Assembly (NCBI GenBank): GCA_019186845.1
Contig: JABARW010000048.1
Span: 34,977-71,355 of the forward strand
DNA from: Planctomycetota bacterium
Lineage (GTDB): Bacteria; Planctomycetota; UBA8742; UBA2392
Length of the DNA stretch: 36,379 nucleotides
Direction of reading: 5' to 3'
Part shown: in pieces, positions 16,349-25,951 of the stretch
Layout: every line of letters starts with the position of its first letter
Position numbering within the stretch: the stretch's first letter is position 1
Notes under the pieces: generated by a model
What the model was told of the DNA's origin: nothing
What the model saw: the letters and a program-made list of their open reading frames with translations, nothing else
Databases searched by the model: none
Made by a program: the position numbers and the translations under genes

Positions 16349-17056
16349 TCAAGGCTTGGGGCGCTCGACCTTGCGCGTGCGCATCATCAGCCGGTTCTTG
16401 GCCAGTTTTACAATGGCCTCCGAGACCTCCTCGGGGGTGAGGCTGCTGGTATCCAATTCTACGGCGTCGCGCGCCTTGCGCAGGGCCCCCACTTCGCGCC
16501 CCTGGTCCAGATAGTCGCGGCGCGAGATGTCTTCCAGCACTTCCTCATAGCTGACTTCCACACCCTTGGCCTTGAGCTCAGCGTGGCGCCGCCGCGCCCT
16601 GACTTCAGGCGTGGCGAACATGAACACCTTGAGCGCAGCATCCGGAAATACGACCGTTCCCTGGTCGCGTCCCTCCGTCACAAGATTGCCATCGCGTCCA
16701 ATCTCGCGCTGCATCTTGACCATGAGGTCGCGCACCTCGAATACGTCGGCCACATAGTGAATATTGCGGGTTACTTCCTGGGTACGGATCTTGTCGGTCA
16801 CGTCTTCGGCGCCCAGAAACACGCGCATGGGTCCGTCCAGCGTGAGTTCGCACCGCAGGGCGGCGCCACGCGCCGCTTCGGCCACGGCCTTGGAGTTGTC
16901 GAGCTTGATGCCCTTGCGCATACAGTGGAGGGTCAGTGCGCGGTACATGGCACCCGTATCCAGATACCGCAGACCCAGCCGCTGGGCCGCCAGGCGCGTG
17001 ATGGTGCTCTTGCCGGCGCCGGAGGGGCCGTCAATGGTGATGATGTTATTGGACAT
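16349..17056 (-). CDS. cmk: Cytidylate kinase
   Basis: Phosphorylates CMP/dCMP to the diphosphate (235 aa, normal length). The N-terminal P-loop is IDGPSGAGKSTITRLAA, followed by LRYLDTGAMYRALTL, which binds the nucleotide base. VTEGRDQGTVVFPDA stands where most family members have E-G-R-D-I-G-T-x-V-F-P. FMFATPEVRARRR and ISRRDYLDQGRE complete the lid and arginine set. The ATG at 17056 is preferred: GGAGG lies 7 bases upstream, and the stop of the preceding giant gene overlaps it as TGATG. A GTG one codon earlier is possible. Location directly behind the LptC-like gene and cdaR looks like simple operon packing. Confidence 0.93.
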   Translation of the reverse strand: MSNNIITIDGPSGAGKSTITRLAAQRLGLRYLDTGAMYRALTLHCMRKGIKLDNSKAVAEAARGAALRCELTLDGPMRVFLGAEDVTDKIRTQEVTRNIHYVADVFEVRDLMVKMQREIGRDGNLVTEGRDQGTVVFPDAALKVFMFATPEVRARRRHAELKAKGVEVSYEEVLEDISRRDYLDQGREVGALRKARDAVELDTSSLTPEEVSEAIVKLAKNRLMMRTRKVERPKP

Positions 17057-20000
17057 CACTTCGCCTCCGTTGAAGGCCGCGCCAGAGTGGCCTTTACCGT
17101 CAGCCCACGCCCGCTGACGCGCACGCGCCCGATGCGCGGCCCGCTGGTCTGCAGGGCGACCTCCGTAACGCCGCCAAGCTCAAAGCCGATTTCGACGGGC
17201 AGGGTGATGCCCGCGCCATCCAGCGTCAAGACCCCGCTCTCATCCATGCGGACTTCCCGTCCTGAGACGGCATAGCGCCCCCGGCTGACACGTACCGGGC
17301 CCTCGCCTTCCAGCCCCTGGGCCGCGCCCATGCCATCGAGACTCAGATCCAGGCGACGCATCGTCAGCATCACGGGCAGGGTACCGGGCCGGCTGCTGGA
17401 CAGCCGCACTTCCACGTTTCCCAGCGCCAGCGCCTGCACTTCGGGTCCGAGCACGGCAAAGGCCGCGGCTTCCAGACCCCGCGCGTTGTCCAGCAGGCTC
17501 TGGGCGACGACCCCGTGGCCCAAGGAACCCATGCGGCAGGATAGATCGAGGCTTTCCTGAGCCAAACGCAAGAACTGCACCGCGCGGCTGACTCGCCGGC
17601 GATCTGCGCCAGCCTCAAAGCCAGCGCCAACGGCAACGAGGCGCTGCGCGAAGCCCTTGATGCGCTCGTCAAACTGGGAAAGACTCAACGGCGTTGGCGG
17701 CAGTGTCTTGAGTTCCTGGCGCAAGGACTGGATCTCAAGGGCGGGAGCCAGGATGGAAACCGTCAGTTCATCGTCAGCACGCAAGGACCAGGGTCCGTCG
17801 TAGCTGACGCCCCCCAGACGTCCCCTTTCATCGAAATAGCTCGCGGCCCGCAGGAATTCGATGCGTGCCCCACCTCGCATCTGAATCAGCGTTCCTTGGT
17901 CAAAGCGCTGCAACCCAGAGCCGGCCGCGGGCAACAGGAGTTCAGCCCCCGCCAACGTAAGACTGTCACGCGCCATGGCGAACAGGCCATCAAGGCGCGA
18001 GCGCAGGCGAGGCTCGCCTTCAAGAGTCAAAGCCACGGCAGTCACCACGCTGCCATGGGCGCCCTTCAGTTTGGAAACATCGCCCAGCAACCGGCGCGCT
18101 GTTGCCTCGTATAGCTGTTCGACGTCATCATCCAGCAGTTCGTCAAGGTCCGAAAAGGCGCCCTGCCCAGCCCGCGGCGGCTCAAAGCCGCCGCGAACCA
18201 GCGCCAACGACGCGCCCTCCAGTTCAAAAGTACGCCGCTGCGGCGCATTAATTACTACCGCCTGGCTCTCGAAGCGGGCCCAGCCCGCGTCGGCTCGAAG
18301 CTCGCGGGAGCCCCGAAACAAATCACCGGCGAGGTCCTGCCGCGCCAGCAGGGCGTGCATGTAATCCAGCGTGGCCCGATCGCGCATGACAAGGCGCCCC
18401 GGCCCCGCCAGGCGCAGGGTCTGAATCGCCTGCTCCGTCTTGAGAGCGATACGCCGACAATGCAGCAAGTCGAACCCCAGACTGGCCCTGGCCTCGCCGC
18501 TCTCATCCGGCTCGACGAGCAGGGACTCCAGCCATTCTTCGCGTAAGGCACACGCGATGCGCGCCCCGCGCAACGTGACCAGTTCGCGATCGTTGCGGAT
18601 CAAAGGTTCCTCGCGCAACTCTACGGTGTCATCGGCCGTCGCCGCCAACCCCTGAAGCATCGCGCCACGGCGGGAAAAACCCAGTTGGACGCGGGCTTGA
18701 GCCCTGAACCATAACCGGCCCGGCGCAGGCGCCGGAGGCTTCACGCCGTCAGCCTGCTCGCGCAGGCCCAAGCTGTAACGCAGGGCGGGAAGCAGGTTGA
18801 ATGGCCCCGCGGCAATCGCCAGAACATCGGGGCCGTCAACTTGGGCGACGCCCGCATGAATGTCGGCCTTGAGGGCCGAGCCCAGCAGCAGCCCCCGCGC
18901 CGCTTTGCCCCGAAGGCTCAGGCTCTCCGTACCGTCGGACCTTGCCAGGGAAAGCAGGGGCGCAAAGCCGCGATCCCGCACATCAAACTGATAGAACTCC
19001 GGCATTCCACCGGCCAAGGCATGGGCCAGTTGCTGACGTCTGCAGGAAATGAAGTCGCCCTGGAGCTCCCAATCCGCATGCTCGGTACCGCCTCTCGAGG
19101 CCGCCGTCAGGCCCTTGAGCTGAGCGTCACCCTCGAGCAGGACGTGAAGAGCAGCGCCCGTCCTGGAGCCCGCAGGCATGCGTAGTGTGGCGCGCTTCCT
19201 GGCCCGCACGAACAGCCGCTCCTGCTCGCGCCAGAATCTGGCAACAGCGCCACCGCTGAGCACTGCCTGTCGCTCGATCGGTCCTTCGTCCAGTGTGAGT
19301 GCGCCCGCACTGACGCTGGAACCCTCGGCCTCCATGCGAACGCCACCTTCGGCCCTGAGTCCCAGGGGCAACAGGGATCCGCCGCTGAGGCGGCTGCGCC
19401 ACTCAAGGCTGTCACAACTGAGCTTGAAAGCCCGCCCTTGGTCGAGTGCCTTGCAGCTCACGCGGCCGTTGAGCCCCAGCACACATTCGTCTGTGCCACC
19501 GGTCATCGACAGTTGAGCTTCGCCAAAGCAGAGAAGCTCAAGTTGGCCCGCGTCGCTGCCCGCACGAACCAGTGAAGGAAAGCGCGAGAGAGAGGCCGCA
19601 AATCGACCACCGCGCGGTCCCTTGAGTCGGACGCTGTCAACGCGACCTTTGCCATAGCTGAGATGGCCTTCGGCGTCCGTCAGTTTCACCGTCAGGTAGG
19701 AAGCGGCCTCGGGGCCCAGGCGAAGAAACGAATCGCCGCGGCTGGTGAATGCCAGGGAGAGGGTGGCGGCCGCTGAAACATTGGCAGAGCTTGCAGCCAG
19801 AGTCAGAAGACCGCCGTCAGGCAAGTCGGCCTGCAGGCCCTCAGGAAAATCCATGACTTCCTTGCCGGCATCATAGGCCAGCTTCGGCGCCGCCAGCTTC
19901 AACCTGCCGTCGGAAGCGGAGACTTCCAGTACGGCGCCCTCAATTGTAATGCGCCCCGCCCGGTCCTTGCTGGCCACCTTGCCGCTGAGGCTGCCCGCGG

Positions 20001-20136
20001 GGTTTCCCTTGTCGTCGAGCAACGCCAGCTTGAGGCCTTCAACCTTGGCCGCGCCAATGTCCGGCAAAGACTGGGCGGCCAGCGCGCCGGAGAGCGCGCA
20101 GCAGAGGATCAGCGCAAGCTTACTCCTCCCACACAA
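17056..20136 (-). CDS. Giant secreted LptC/OstA-like protein
   Basis: Exported protein of 1026 aa. The signal peptide is LALILCCALSGALAAQS. Residues about 36-120 match the LptC-type pattern, with LKLAAPKLAYDAGKEVMDF then ADLPDGGLLTLAAS. The rest is beta-rich and repetitive, with OstA/LptA-like turns such as AEGGVRMEAEGSSVSAGALT and the motif gene-wide of GG-V-x-x-x-x-x-G. This suggests a long beta-jelly-roll or AsmA-like bridge that handles lipid across the periplasm. Function is inferred from shape, not from a firm family match. The start is TTG at 20136, supported by GAGGAG at 20144-20149, 7 bases upstream. It overlaps the end of cdaR by 17 bases and the start of cmk at TGATG. Confidence 0.75.
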   Translation of the reverse strand: MCGRSKLALILCCALSGALAAQSLPDIGAAKVEGLKLALLDDKGNPAGSLSGKVASKDRAGRITIEGAVLEVSASDGRLKLAAPKLAYDAGKEVMDFPEGLQADLPDGGLLTLAASSANVSAAATLSLAFTSRGDSFLRLGPEAASYLTVKLTDAEGHLSYGKGRVDSVRLKGPRGGRFAASLSRFPSLVRAGSDAGQLELLCFGEAQLSMTGGTDECVLGLNGRVSCKALDQGRAFKLSCDSLEWRSRLSGGSLLPLGLRAEGGVRMEAEGSSVSAGALTLDEGPIERQAVLSGGAVARFWREQERLFVRARKRATLRMPAGSRTGAALHVLLEGDAQLKGLTAASRGGTEHADWELQGDFISCRRQQLAHALAGGMPEFYQFDVRDRGFAPLLSLARSDGTESLSLRGKAARGLLLGSALKADIHAGVAQVDGPDVLAIAAGPFNLLPALRYSLGLREQADGVKPPAPAPGRLWFRAQARVQLGFSRRGAMLQGLAATADDTVELREEPLIRNDRELVTLRGARIACALREEWLESLLVEPDESGEARASLGFDLLHCRRIALKTEQAIQTLRLAGPGRLVMRDRATLDYMHALLARQDLAGDLFRGSRELRADAGWARFESQAVVINAPQRRTFELEGASLALVRGGFEPPRAGQGAFSDLDELLDDDVEQLYEATARRLLGDVSKLKGAHGSVVTAVALTLEGEPRLRSRLDGLFAMARDSLTLAGAELLLPAAGSGLQRFDQGTLIQMRGGARIEFLRAASYFDERGRLGGVSYDGPWSLRADDELTVSILAPALEIQSLRQELKTLPPTPLSLSQFDERIKGFAQRLVAVGAGFEAGADRRRVSRAVQFLRLAQESLDLSCRMGSLGHGVVAQSLLDNARGLEAAAFAVLGPEVQALALGNVEVRLSSSRPGTLPVMLTMRRLDLSLDGMGAAQGLEGEGPVRVSRGRYAVSGREVRMDESGVLTLDGAGITLPVEIGFELGGVTEVALQTSGPRIGRVRVSGRGLTVKATLARPSTEAK

Positions 20137-21385
20137 GCCGGATCTCCTCAGCGGGCAGGTAGCGGCGCTCGCTCACGTCGCTTCGCGCAAAGCGGTAGGT
20201 GCCCTTTTCAAATGCAACATCGAGCGAGTAGTCGAGTCCGGACAGGCGGGCACGGCGGACGCCCGGCCCTCCGCCCTCGGGCGCCTCGACATTCTTGAGT
20301 TCCGAAAACTGGACGCGAGACAGATCCAGCACCACGCTTACGTTCTTGTCATTGAACTCCGGCACGAGAGGGCGCAGCACCTGCATCACTACGGTCACAC
20401 CCGCGGGCAAACCCTCCACTCTCACTCCCTTTTCGACCATCCACGAAGCGAGCCTGACTGACGGGGCCATGGTGATTCCAGGCGGCTGGGCCCAGTCGCG
20501 CGGCGTTTCAAACGTGAAGCGCAGGGGCACCTGGCTCACCGGCGCGTCCGTTCCCTTGCGCCGAATCACCACGCCGTCAACGGCGACCAGATCGATGTTC
20601 TCCGTGAATCCTTCGCGCAGGATGATCTCACGCTCCTTGCGTTCAACCTGGGCCTTGGTGGCCACAAGCTGGCCCACATTCACACTCACGATGCGGAGCA
20701 GGGGCCGCCCGTCTTCGTTGCTCAACTCGCGCACCCGGCTGGCGGGCCCGCTGACCTCGAGTTCGAAACCGTCCTGGACTTTGGCCGTGACGGAATGGCC
20801 GGAAACTTCGCCGGTGATGCGCTCGTTCACGAGAATAAGCGCGTCGCTGCGCACGATCTTCTCCAGGCGCACGGACTGCTTGCGCCCGGGGGCCGGGGGC
20901 AGGATGCGCACTTCAGCGGGCCTCAATGACTCGCCCTCTTCCTTGAATTCGGAAAGCTCGACTTCGAGCGTCGCCTGCAGACTGCGATCCACTTCGAGTT
21001 GGGCAACATCCTTCGGCTTGATGTTGTACGTGTAGCGGAATACGCCTCGGTTGGCCGTGAGCGTGCTGGCAAAGCGGCTGACCTCGGCATTGGGGCCCGA
21101 AAGATCAATGCTCACCGTCGGAGGGTTACGCGGCGGCACAATGACCCACTCCGAGCGCAGACTCTCGTTTATCGTGAACGTAACTCCGGCTGCGTTGTCC
21201 ACCGTCAGGGTCTGGTTGACCATACCCCGCGCAATCCACCAGATCAGGGCCGCCAGCCCCAGAATGACCAGGTGAGACAGCGGGCTCATGCCGAAAATGG
21301 CAAAACCACGCCGTTCCTCACGCCGCAGCGAAGCGGCCGTGCGCGAAGCGCCGATCTGGGTGGTCGTATTGGCGCCTCCGCTCAT
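20120..21385 (-). CDS. cdaR: YbbR-domain protein, CdaR-like regulator of c-di-AMP cyclase
   Basis: Membrane-anchored protein (421 aa) with a single N-terminal helix at about 36-52 (HLVILGLAALIWWIARG) and an extracytoplasmic region built of YbbR-like repeats. Each repeat starts near strands such as VTFTINESLRSEWVIVPPRNP, with VSIDLSGPNAEVSRF and later FELEVSGPASRVREL marking the typical V-x-V-x-G-P-x-x-x-V pattern. In firmicutes CdaR binds the cyclase CdaA and tunes c-di-AMP production. Here its ATG overlaps the cdaA stop as ATGA (21382-21385), which argues for coupled expression. The C-terminal third is extended relative to short YbbR proteins. Assignment to CdaR rests mainly on the cdaA neighbour. 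Confidence 0.85.
   Translation of the reverse strand: MSGGANTTTQIGASRTAASLRREERRGFAIFGMSPLSHLVILGLAALIWWIARGMVNQTLTVDNAAGVTFTINESLRSEWVIVPPRNPPTVSIDLSGPNAEVSRFASTLTANRGVFRYTYNIKPKDVAQLEVDRSLQATLEVELSEFKEEGESLRPAEVRILPPAPGRKQSVRLEKIVRSDALILVNERITGEVSGHSVTAKVQDGFELEVSGPASRVRELSNEDGRPLLRIVSVNVGQLVATKAQVERKEREIILREGFTENIDLVAVDGVVIRRKGTDAPVSQVPLRFTFETPRDWAQPPGITMAPSVRLASWMVEKGVRVEGLPAGVTVVMQVLRPLVPEFNDKNVSVVLDLSRVQFSELKNVEAPEGGGPGVRRARLSGLDYSLDVAFEKGTYRFARSDVSERRYLPAEEIRLVWEE
20144..20149 (-). promoter_or_regulatory. Ribosome binding site fixing the TTG start at 20136
   Basis: GAGGAG on the minus strand with a 7-base spacer to TTG at 20136. A second GGAGGAG at the very end of cdaR (about 20123-20129) lies inside the giant gene's coding region and is not followed by a usual start codon. 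The upstream site therefore best explains initiation. Confidence 0.6.
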
Positions 21386-22176
21386 GCCTGCCCCACTGCA
21401 AGATTCTCACGGCCGCCCTGGGCGCCGTGGTCGCCCAGCGCCTCGCGCAGCAGCCGTTCAAGCTGGTCGCGTGAAAGGTCCTGCTGGAGTTCGCCGCGCT
21501 GGGCGACGGACACCTGGCCCGTTTCCTCGCTGACCACAATCACCAGCGCATCCGTATCTTCGCTCAAGCCCAGTCCCGCGCGATGGCGGGTGCCCAGGCG
21601 CTTACTGACGTCGGGATTCTCCGTGAGCGGAAACAGGCAACCCGCCGCCAGCAGCCGCGATCCGCGCATGATGACCGCGCCATCATGCAGCGCACTGCCG
21701 GGGTAAAAAATCGTATCCAGCAGCTCGGGCGAAAAGTTGGCGTCCAGTTCAACACCGCGCTCGGCGTAGTTGCGCAGACCCACGCCGCGCTCAATGGCAA
21801 TCAGGGCGCCGGTTTTGCCCCGCGAGAGGCGGAACACGGCCTGCACAATCTTGGGGATGACACTTTCCTTGGTGGCCAGCAACCGGTTGAAGAGCGGGTT
21901 CTGGCCGATGCGCGTCAGTCCGCGGCGCAATTCGGGGGCGAACACCACGATGACGGCAATGAAGAAGTAGTTGACGACCTTCTCCAAGAGCGTCTCGATG
22001 CGGTAAAGGCCAAAGCCGCCCGCCACCAGATACACCGAAATCAGGATGACCGAGAACAGCACGGCCACGCCGCGCAATGTGCTGTCGGCCGTGGAGCCGC
22101 GCACAAACTTGTACATGACAAACAGGCCGAGATAGATGAGCAGGATCTCGACGCTGTAGATGATGTACTCTTGCAT
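21382..22176 (-). CDS. cdaA: Membrane diadenylate cyclase CdaA
   Basis: Makes cyclic di-AMP from two ATP (264 aa). Three N-terminal transmembrane helices (about 7-24, 35-53, 66-80) precede the DAC domain. The DAC landmarks are the metal-binding D-G-A in GSALHDGAVIM (165-167) and the G-T-R-H-R motif in LGTRHRAGLGLSE (195-200), both intact. The usual linker PELRRGLTRIGQN lies between. The frame extends back to 22314, but conservation begins at MQEYIIYSVE and GGAG is about 11 bases upstream of ATG 22176. It is followed without a gap by cdaR. The usual third partner, glmM, is not present here; the downstream neighbours are the LptC-like gene and cmk. Confidence 0.95.
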   Translation of the reverse strand: MQEYIIYSVEILLIYLGLFVMYKFVRGSTADSTLRGVAVLFSVILISVYLVAGGFGLYRIETLLEKVVNYFFIAVIVVFAPELRRGLTRIGQNPLFNRLLATKESVIPKIVQAVFRLSRGKTGALIAIERGVGLRNYAERGVELDANFSPELLDTIFYPGSALHDGAVIMRGSRLLAAGCLFPLTENPDVSKRLGTRHRAGLGLSEDTDALVIVVSEETGQVSVAQRGELQQDLSRDQLERLLREALGDHGAQGGRENLAVGQA

Positions 22177-22271
22177 GACGCCGCAGTCTCCAAACCCTGC
22201 GCCCCACCATAGCGCAAGTCGGGGTGATTTTCGATTTCGCTTTGCCGCCAGTTCAGGAGAAAAGCAGAGGC

Positions 22272-23114
22272 TTACCAGAGCGCTTGCGCCACCCGCAAGG
22301 CGCGTTTCATCCATCCCGCTTCATGCACGCGGAGCACCGAAGCGCCCTTGAGCGCCCCGATCAGCCCCGCCGCCAGCGACTCCGGCTCACGGTCTTCGAC
22401 CGGCCTGCCAGTGAGCCCCCCTAGCGAACTCTTGCGCGAGACCCCCAGCAGCACCGGGTGCCCCGTTGCGCACAGTTCACCCAGGGAGCGGACCAGTGCG
22501 AAGTTATGCTCGGGCAGCTTGCCAAAGCAAAAGCCGGGGTCGAGCCATAGCGCCTCGCGCGCACAACCGGCCGCGACAGCCGCCTCCACGCGCCCGAGCA
22601 GATAGTCCCTCACCTCGCGGACCACGTCGTCATAACGAGGCTCCTGCTGCATGTTCGTGGGGTCGCCCTTCATGTGCATGAGTATGAGCACGCAGTGCCG
22701 CTCGGCGCAGAGGCTCAGCATCCTGGGGTCGTGAGTGGCTGCACTGACATCATTGACAATGTCGGCCCCGGCGTCCAGGGCGGCCCGGGCCGTGGAGGCG
22801 TTGCGCGTGTCGATGCTGACAGGCACCTTTACGCCTTGGGCCCGCAGCGCGCGGATCACCGGCAGGACCCGGGCCTGCTCCTGCTCCGGGGTCACGGGCG
22901 CAGCACCGGGTCTCGTGCTTTCTCCGCCGACGTCGAGGATGTCTGCGCCATCGGCGATCAGCTTCAGGCCATGCTCAAGCGCGGCCTGAACCGAATCATG
23001 GCGGCCGCCGTCAGAAAAGCTGTCGGGCGTTACATTGACGATGCCCATGACCAGGGGCAGTGTCAGGCCGGTCACGGGCGACGGAACTCGAAGCAGATCC
23101 AGGGGCGATGCCAT
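22272..23114 (-). CDS. folP: Dihydropteroate synthase
   Basis: Condenses p-aminobenzoate with dihydropterin pyrophosphate in folate synthesis (280 aa, typical length). TIM-barrel motifs appear in order: MGIVNVTPDSFSDGG, DILDVGGESTRPGA, VSIDTRNASTARAAL, DIVNDVSAATHDP and LLGVSRKSS, with the last binding the pterin and sulfonamide. All expected catalytic residues are present. It lies between ftsH (95 bases upstream) and cdaA (95 bases downstream), a pairing of ftsH, folP and cdaA also common in other bacteria. The ribosome site is weak. A TATTAT hexamer at 23145-23150 (minus strand) could be a -10 element, but no matching -35 was seen. Confidence 0.95.
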   Translation of the reverse strand: MASPLDLLRVPSPVTGLTLPLVMGIVNVTPDSFSDGGRHDSVQAALEHGLKLIADGADILDVGGESTRPGAAPVTPEQEQARVLPVIRALRAQGVKVPVSIDTRNASTARAALDAGADIVNDVSAATHDPRMLSLCAERHCVLILMHMKGDPTNMQQEPRYDDVVREVRDYLLGRVEAAVAAGCAREALWLDPGFCFGKLPEHNFALVRSLGELCATGHPVLLGVSRKSSLGGLTGRPVEDREPESLAAGLIGALKGASVLRVHEAGWMKRALRVAQALW

Positions 23115-23208
23115 GACGAATGCCCGCTTGCCAAACCTTCAGGGATAATACCGACAAGGGCGACCCGCCGGCCGCCCCCAGATCAGTACCGACTAAACTC
23201 GACTCAGG

Positions 23209-25284
23209 CTAGGCCGTTCCTGGCTGCTCCGAGGGGGGCACGTACCCCGCGCGGTCCAGCGCGGCCTTCTCGTTGGCTCGTTCCTCAAGTTGCTTGTGCT
23301 TCATGGCCGCCTGCACGCGCTTGCGTTCTTCTTCGTCGTGCTTGCGCTTGTCGTCGATGTTCTTGCCTTCCATGATCCACTCGACGTCGGCACGCTCCAG
23401 CGTCTCGTACTTGAGCAGCGCTTCGGCGATGGCATCAAGGCGGTCACGGTGCGTGACCAGTTTCTCCTTGGTCTGAACGTAGGCTTCGTCCGTCAGGCGG
23501 CGCATTTCTTCGTCAATGGCCTTGGCCGTGGTGTCGCTGTGCAGCGTGGGCTTGCTGGTAGCGTAGCCCATATAAGTCTGGTCTTCGTCCGGCGAATAGT
23601 TGAGCAGCCCGAGCTTGGGGCTCATGCCCCACTCAGCCACCATGCGCCGCGAGAGATTCGTCGCCTGCTGAATGTCATTGGCCGCGCCCGCGCTGATTTC
23701 ACTGAACACGATTTCTTCGGCCGCCCGTCCACCGAACAGCACCTCCAGCATGGCCTGGGCGCGCCTTTGTCCGATGTTGTAGCGGTCCTTCTCCGGCAGA
23801 CTCATGGTGGCGCCAAGCGCGTGGCCGCGCGGAATGATCGTGACCTTGTGGACCTTGTCTGAGTGCGGGTGGTTCAACATCTGAACCACGGTATGGCCGG
23901 CCTCATGGTAGGCGGTGATGCGCCGCTCTTCTTCTTCCATGACGCGCGACTTCTTGGCACGGCCAAAGCGCACGCGGTCGCGGGCTTCGAGCATGGCATC
24001 ACGATCCACGTAATCCTGGTTGCGGATGACGGAGAGCAGCGCCGCTTCATTCACAAGGTTGGCGATGTCGGCACCGGAGAACCCGGGCGTCAGGCGCGCG
24101 ATCTCGCCGGGGTCGATGTCCAACCCCGCCTTGATCTTCTTGAGGTGGACGCGGAGGATCTCCTCGCGGCCTTTGACGTCAGGCAGGTCAATGACGACCT
24201 GGCGGTCAAATCGGCCGGGGCGCAGCAGGGCCTGGTCCAGCACGTCGGCGCGATTGGTCGCGGCCAGAATGATCACCCCTTCGGCCGTCCCGATGCCGTC
24301 CATCTCCACCAGAATCGCGTTCAGGGTCTGCTCGCGTTCGTCGTGACCACCGCCCACGCCCGTGCCGCGCCTGCGGCCCACGGCATCGATTTCGTCGATG
24401 AAGATAATGCAGGGAGCGTTGTCACGCGCCGTCTTGAACAGGTCGCGAACGCGGCTGGCGCCCACTCCCACGAACATCTCCACGAAGTCGGAGCCCGAGA
24501 TGGAGAAGAAGGGACGCTCGGCCTCGCCGGCAATGGCTTTAGCCAGCAGGGTCTTGCCGCAGCCCGGAGGCCCCACCATGAGCAACCCGCGAGGCACTTT
24601 GGCGCCGAGGCGGGTGAAGCGCGCCGGGTTCTTGAGGAACTCGACAATCTCCGCGACTTCTTCCTTGGCTTCGTCTGCGCCGGCCACGTCGTTGAACGTG
24701 ATGGTGACGTCTTCCTTGGTGAACATCTTGGCGCGGGAGCGCCCAAACTGCATGACACCGCCGCCGATGCCTCCGCCGGAGCGCCTGAAAAACAGAAACC
24801 ACACAATCAGGACCAGAACGATGAAGGGCAGAATGCTGATCAGGAACTTGCCCAGCAGGTCGTCCACCATCCTGGTATTGAAGGCTACGCCGGTGAGCCG
24901 GCTCTTGTCAGGACGGGCCTGAAACTCCCGGACCAGAAGTTCCCACTCCTGACGCGACAGGCGCGACTTGAAGGCCTTGGGCTCTCCTTCCGCCGGGTTG
25001 CGGAACTCACCCCGTACTTCAAAGTCACCACTGTCCGAAGCGGAGTTCAGTTCCAGGGACTTCACCTTGCCCTGGTCCAGCTCCACCATCAGCTCACTGT
25101 TCTTGAGCTCCTTGGTAGGCGACTCCATTCCGAAGTTCGCAATCAGGACCAGTAGCAGCACCAGCGAGCTGATGGCAAACAGCAGCAACGGCAGGCCCTT
25201 GGGGCGCTTGCCCTGAGGCAGACGGCGACGGGTGTCTTTGCTGCCATCGCGCCCTTCTTCAGGCCTCTTGTCCTCAAACTTCAT
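23209..25284 (-). CDS. ftsH: ATP-dependent membrane zinc protease FtsH
   Basis: Hexameric AAA+ protease anchored in the inner membrane (691 aa). It degrades damaged membrane proteins and, in many diderms, LpxC or other envelope enzymes. Parts: a charged cytoplasmic lead of about 30 residues, longer than usual; helix 1 (31-50); periplasmic domain; helix 2 (147-166); Walker A GPPGCGKT (238-245); pore loop FVEMFVGVG (267-275); Walker B IIFIDE (293-298); second region of homology near ATNRADVLD and RPGRFDRQ; and zinc motif HEAGH (460-464). The third zinc ligand is in AANDIQQAT. It starts at ATG 25284 with GAGG about 6 bases upstream and lies 70 bases after the LptE-like gene. Confidence 0.97.
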   Translation of the reverse strand: MKFEDKRPEEGRDGSKDTRRRLPQGKRPKGLPLLLFAISSLVLLLVLIANFGMESPTKELKNSELMVELDQGKVKSLELNSASDSGDFEVRGEFRNPAEGEPKAFKSRLSRQEWELLVREFQARPDKSRLTGVAFNTRMVDDLLGKFLISILPFIVLVLIVWFLFFRRSGGGIGGGVMQFGRSRAKMFTKEDVTITFNDVAGADEAKEEVAEIVEFLKNPARFTRLGAKVPRGLLMVGPPGCGKTLLAKAIAGEAERPFFSISGSDFVEMFVGVGASRVRDLFKTARDNAPCIIFIDEIDAVGRRRGTGVGGGHDEREQTLNAILVEMDGIGTAEGVIILAATNRADVLDQALLRPGRFDRQVVIDLPDVKGREEILRVHLKKIKAGLDIDPGEIARLTPGFSGADIANLVNEAALLSVIRNQDYVDRDAMLEARDRVRFGRAKKSRVMEEEERRITAYHEAGHTVVQMLNHPHSDKVHKVTIIPRGHALGATMSLPEKDRYNIGQRRAQAMLEVLFGGRAAEEIVFSEISAGAANDIQQATNLSRRMVAEWGMSPKLGLLNYSPDEDQTYMGYATSKPTLHSDTTAKAIDEEMRRLTDEAYVQTKEKLVTHRDRLDAIAEALLKYETLERADVEWIMEGKNIDDKRKHDEEERKRVQAAMKHKQLEERANEKAALDRAGYVPPSEQPGTA

Positions 25285-25354
25285 GATGCCTCGCTAAACG
25301 TTGGCCCTGCCTACCAAACCCCTTGCACTGTAACAGATTGTCCGCCCTGCTGCC

Positions 25355-25951
25355 TCATTTCGCCCCGGAAGCCGCCCATTCGCGGTCCGTGGCGGCATCC
25401 AGTATCTGGCGTGACAAATCGCGCCACAGCCTCGCCAGCGCTTCCTCCCTTGATTCACCCAATGAAGGCGCGTAGCCGTCCGTGGCCGTCACCCGCCGCC
25501 TCAGGCTGCCGCCGGGCACCATATAGCCGCGCGCTTCCACCACGGCCGTAGCCCGCAACAGAATCTCGCTTGGTGCGGCAGTCTTCAGGTCCTTGACGAT
25601 GGTGGGCTCTTCAAACCGCACCAGAGAAACCCGTACCCGGACGTCGCCGCCCTCAGACACCAGCCTTAAACGGCGGTCCAGGGCGATTTCATCCTTGATC
25701 CGCCGGGTCAGGTCGTACTCAAGCCCGGGACGCGGCGGAAAAAGCTGGTTCTCAACCGTCGTGAGTTCAACGCTTCTTTCCGGCATGTCATCGAGGCTGG
25801 AAGTCATCACATAGCCACATCCGCCAAGAGTCGCACACAAAACCAAGCCGCAGACGCCTAGGAGCGCCAGGCGCAGCACTTGGCGCGGGAAAAGGGGGCG
25901 GCTTTGGGGTGCGAGAGGTGAAATCGTAAGGCCTCTACGGTCGCGCGGCAT
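25355..25951 (-). CDS. lptE: LptE-like outer-membrane lipoprotein
   Basis: Probable LptE-type partner of the outer-membrane LPS translocon (198 aa). A signal segment LRLALLGVCGLVLCATLGGC ends in a good lipobox, LGGC, followed directly by GYVM as in LptE. The next part follows the family layout: SVELTTVENQLFPPRPGLEYDL (beta strand, then helix), DEIALDRRLRLVSEGGDVRV, then VRVSLVRFEE and a C-terminal amphipathic helix with ARLWRDLSRQIL. The N-terminus is long: about 24 residues precede the hydrophobic segment, so a start further in is possible, but no better start codon is obvious. Its ATG overlaps the end of the TPR lipoprotein gene by 17 bases. It is co-directional with the LptC-like gene further down. 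Confidence 0.82.
   Translation of the reverse strand: MPRDRRGLTISPLAPQSRPLFPRQVLRLALLGVCGLVLCATLGGCGYVMTSSLDDMPERSVELTTVENQLFPPRPGLEYDLTRRIKDEIALDRRLRLVSEGGDVRVRVSLVRFEEPTIVKDLKTAAPSEILLRATAVVEARGYMVPGGSLRRRVTATDGYAPSLGESREEALARLWRDLSRQILDAATDREWAASGAK

Noticed and set aside
23863..25155. 430-codon plus-strand frame opposite ftsH
   Set aside because: His/Val/Asp-rich shadow of a highly conserved protease gene, with no domain.
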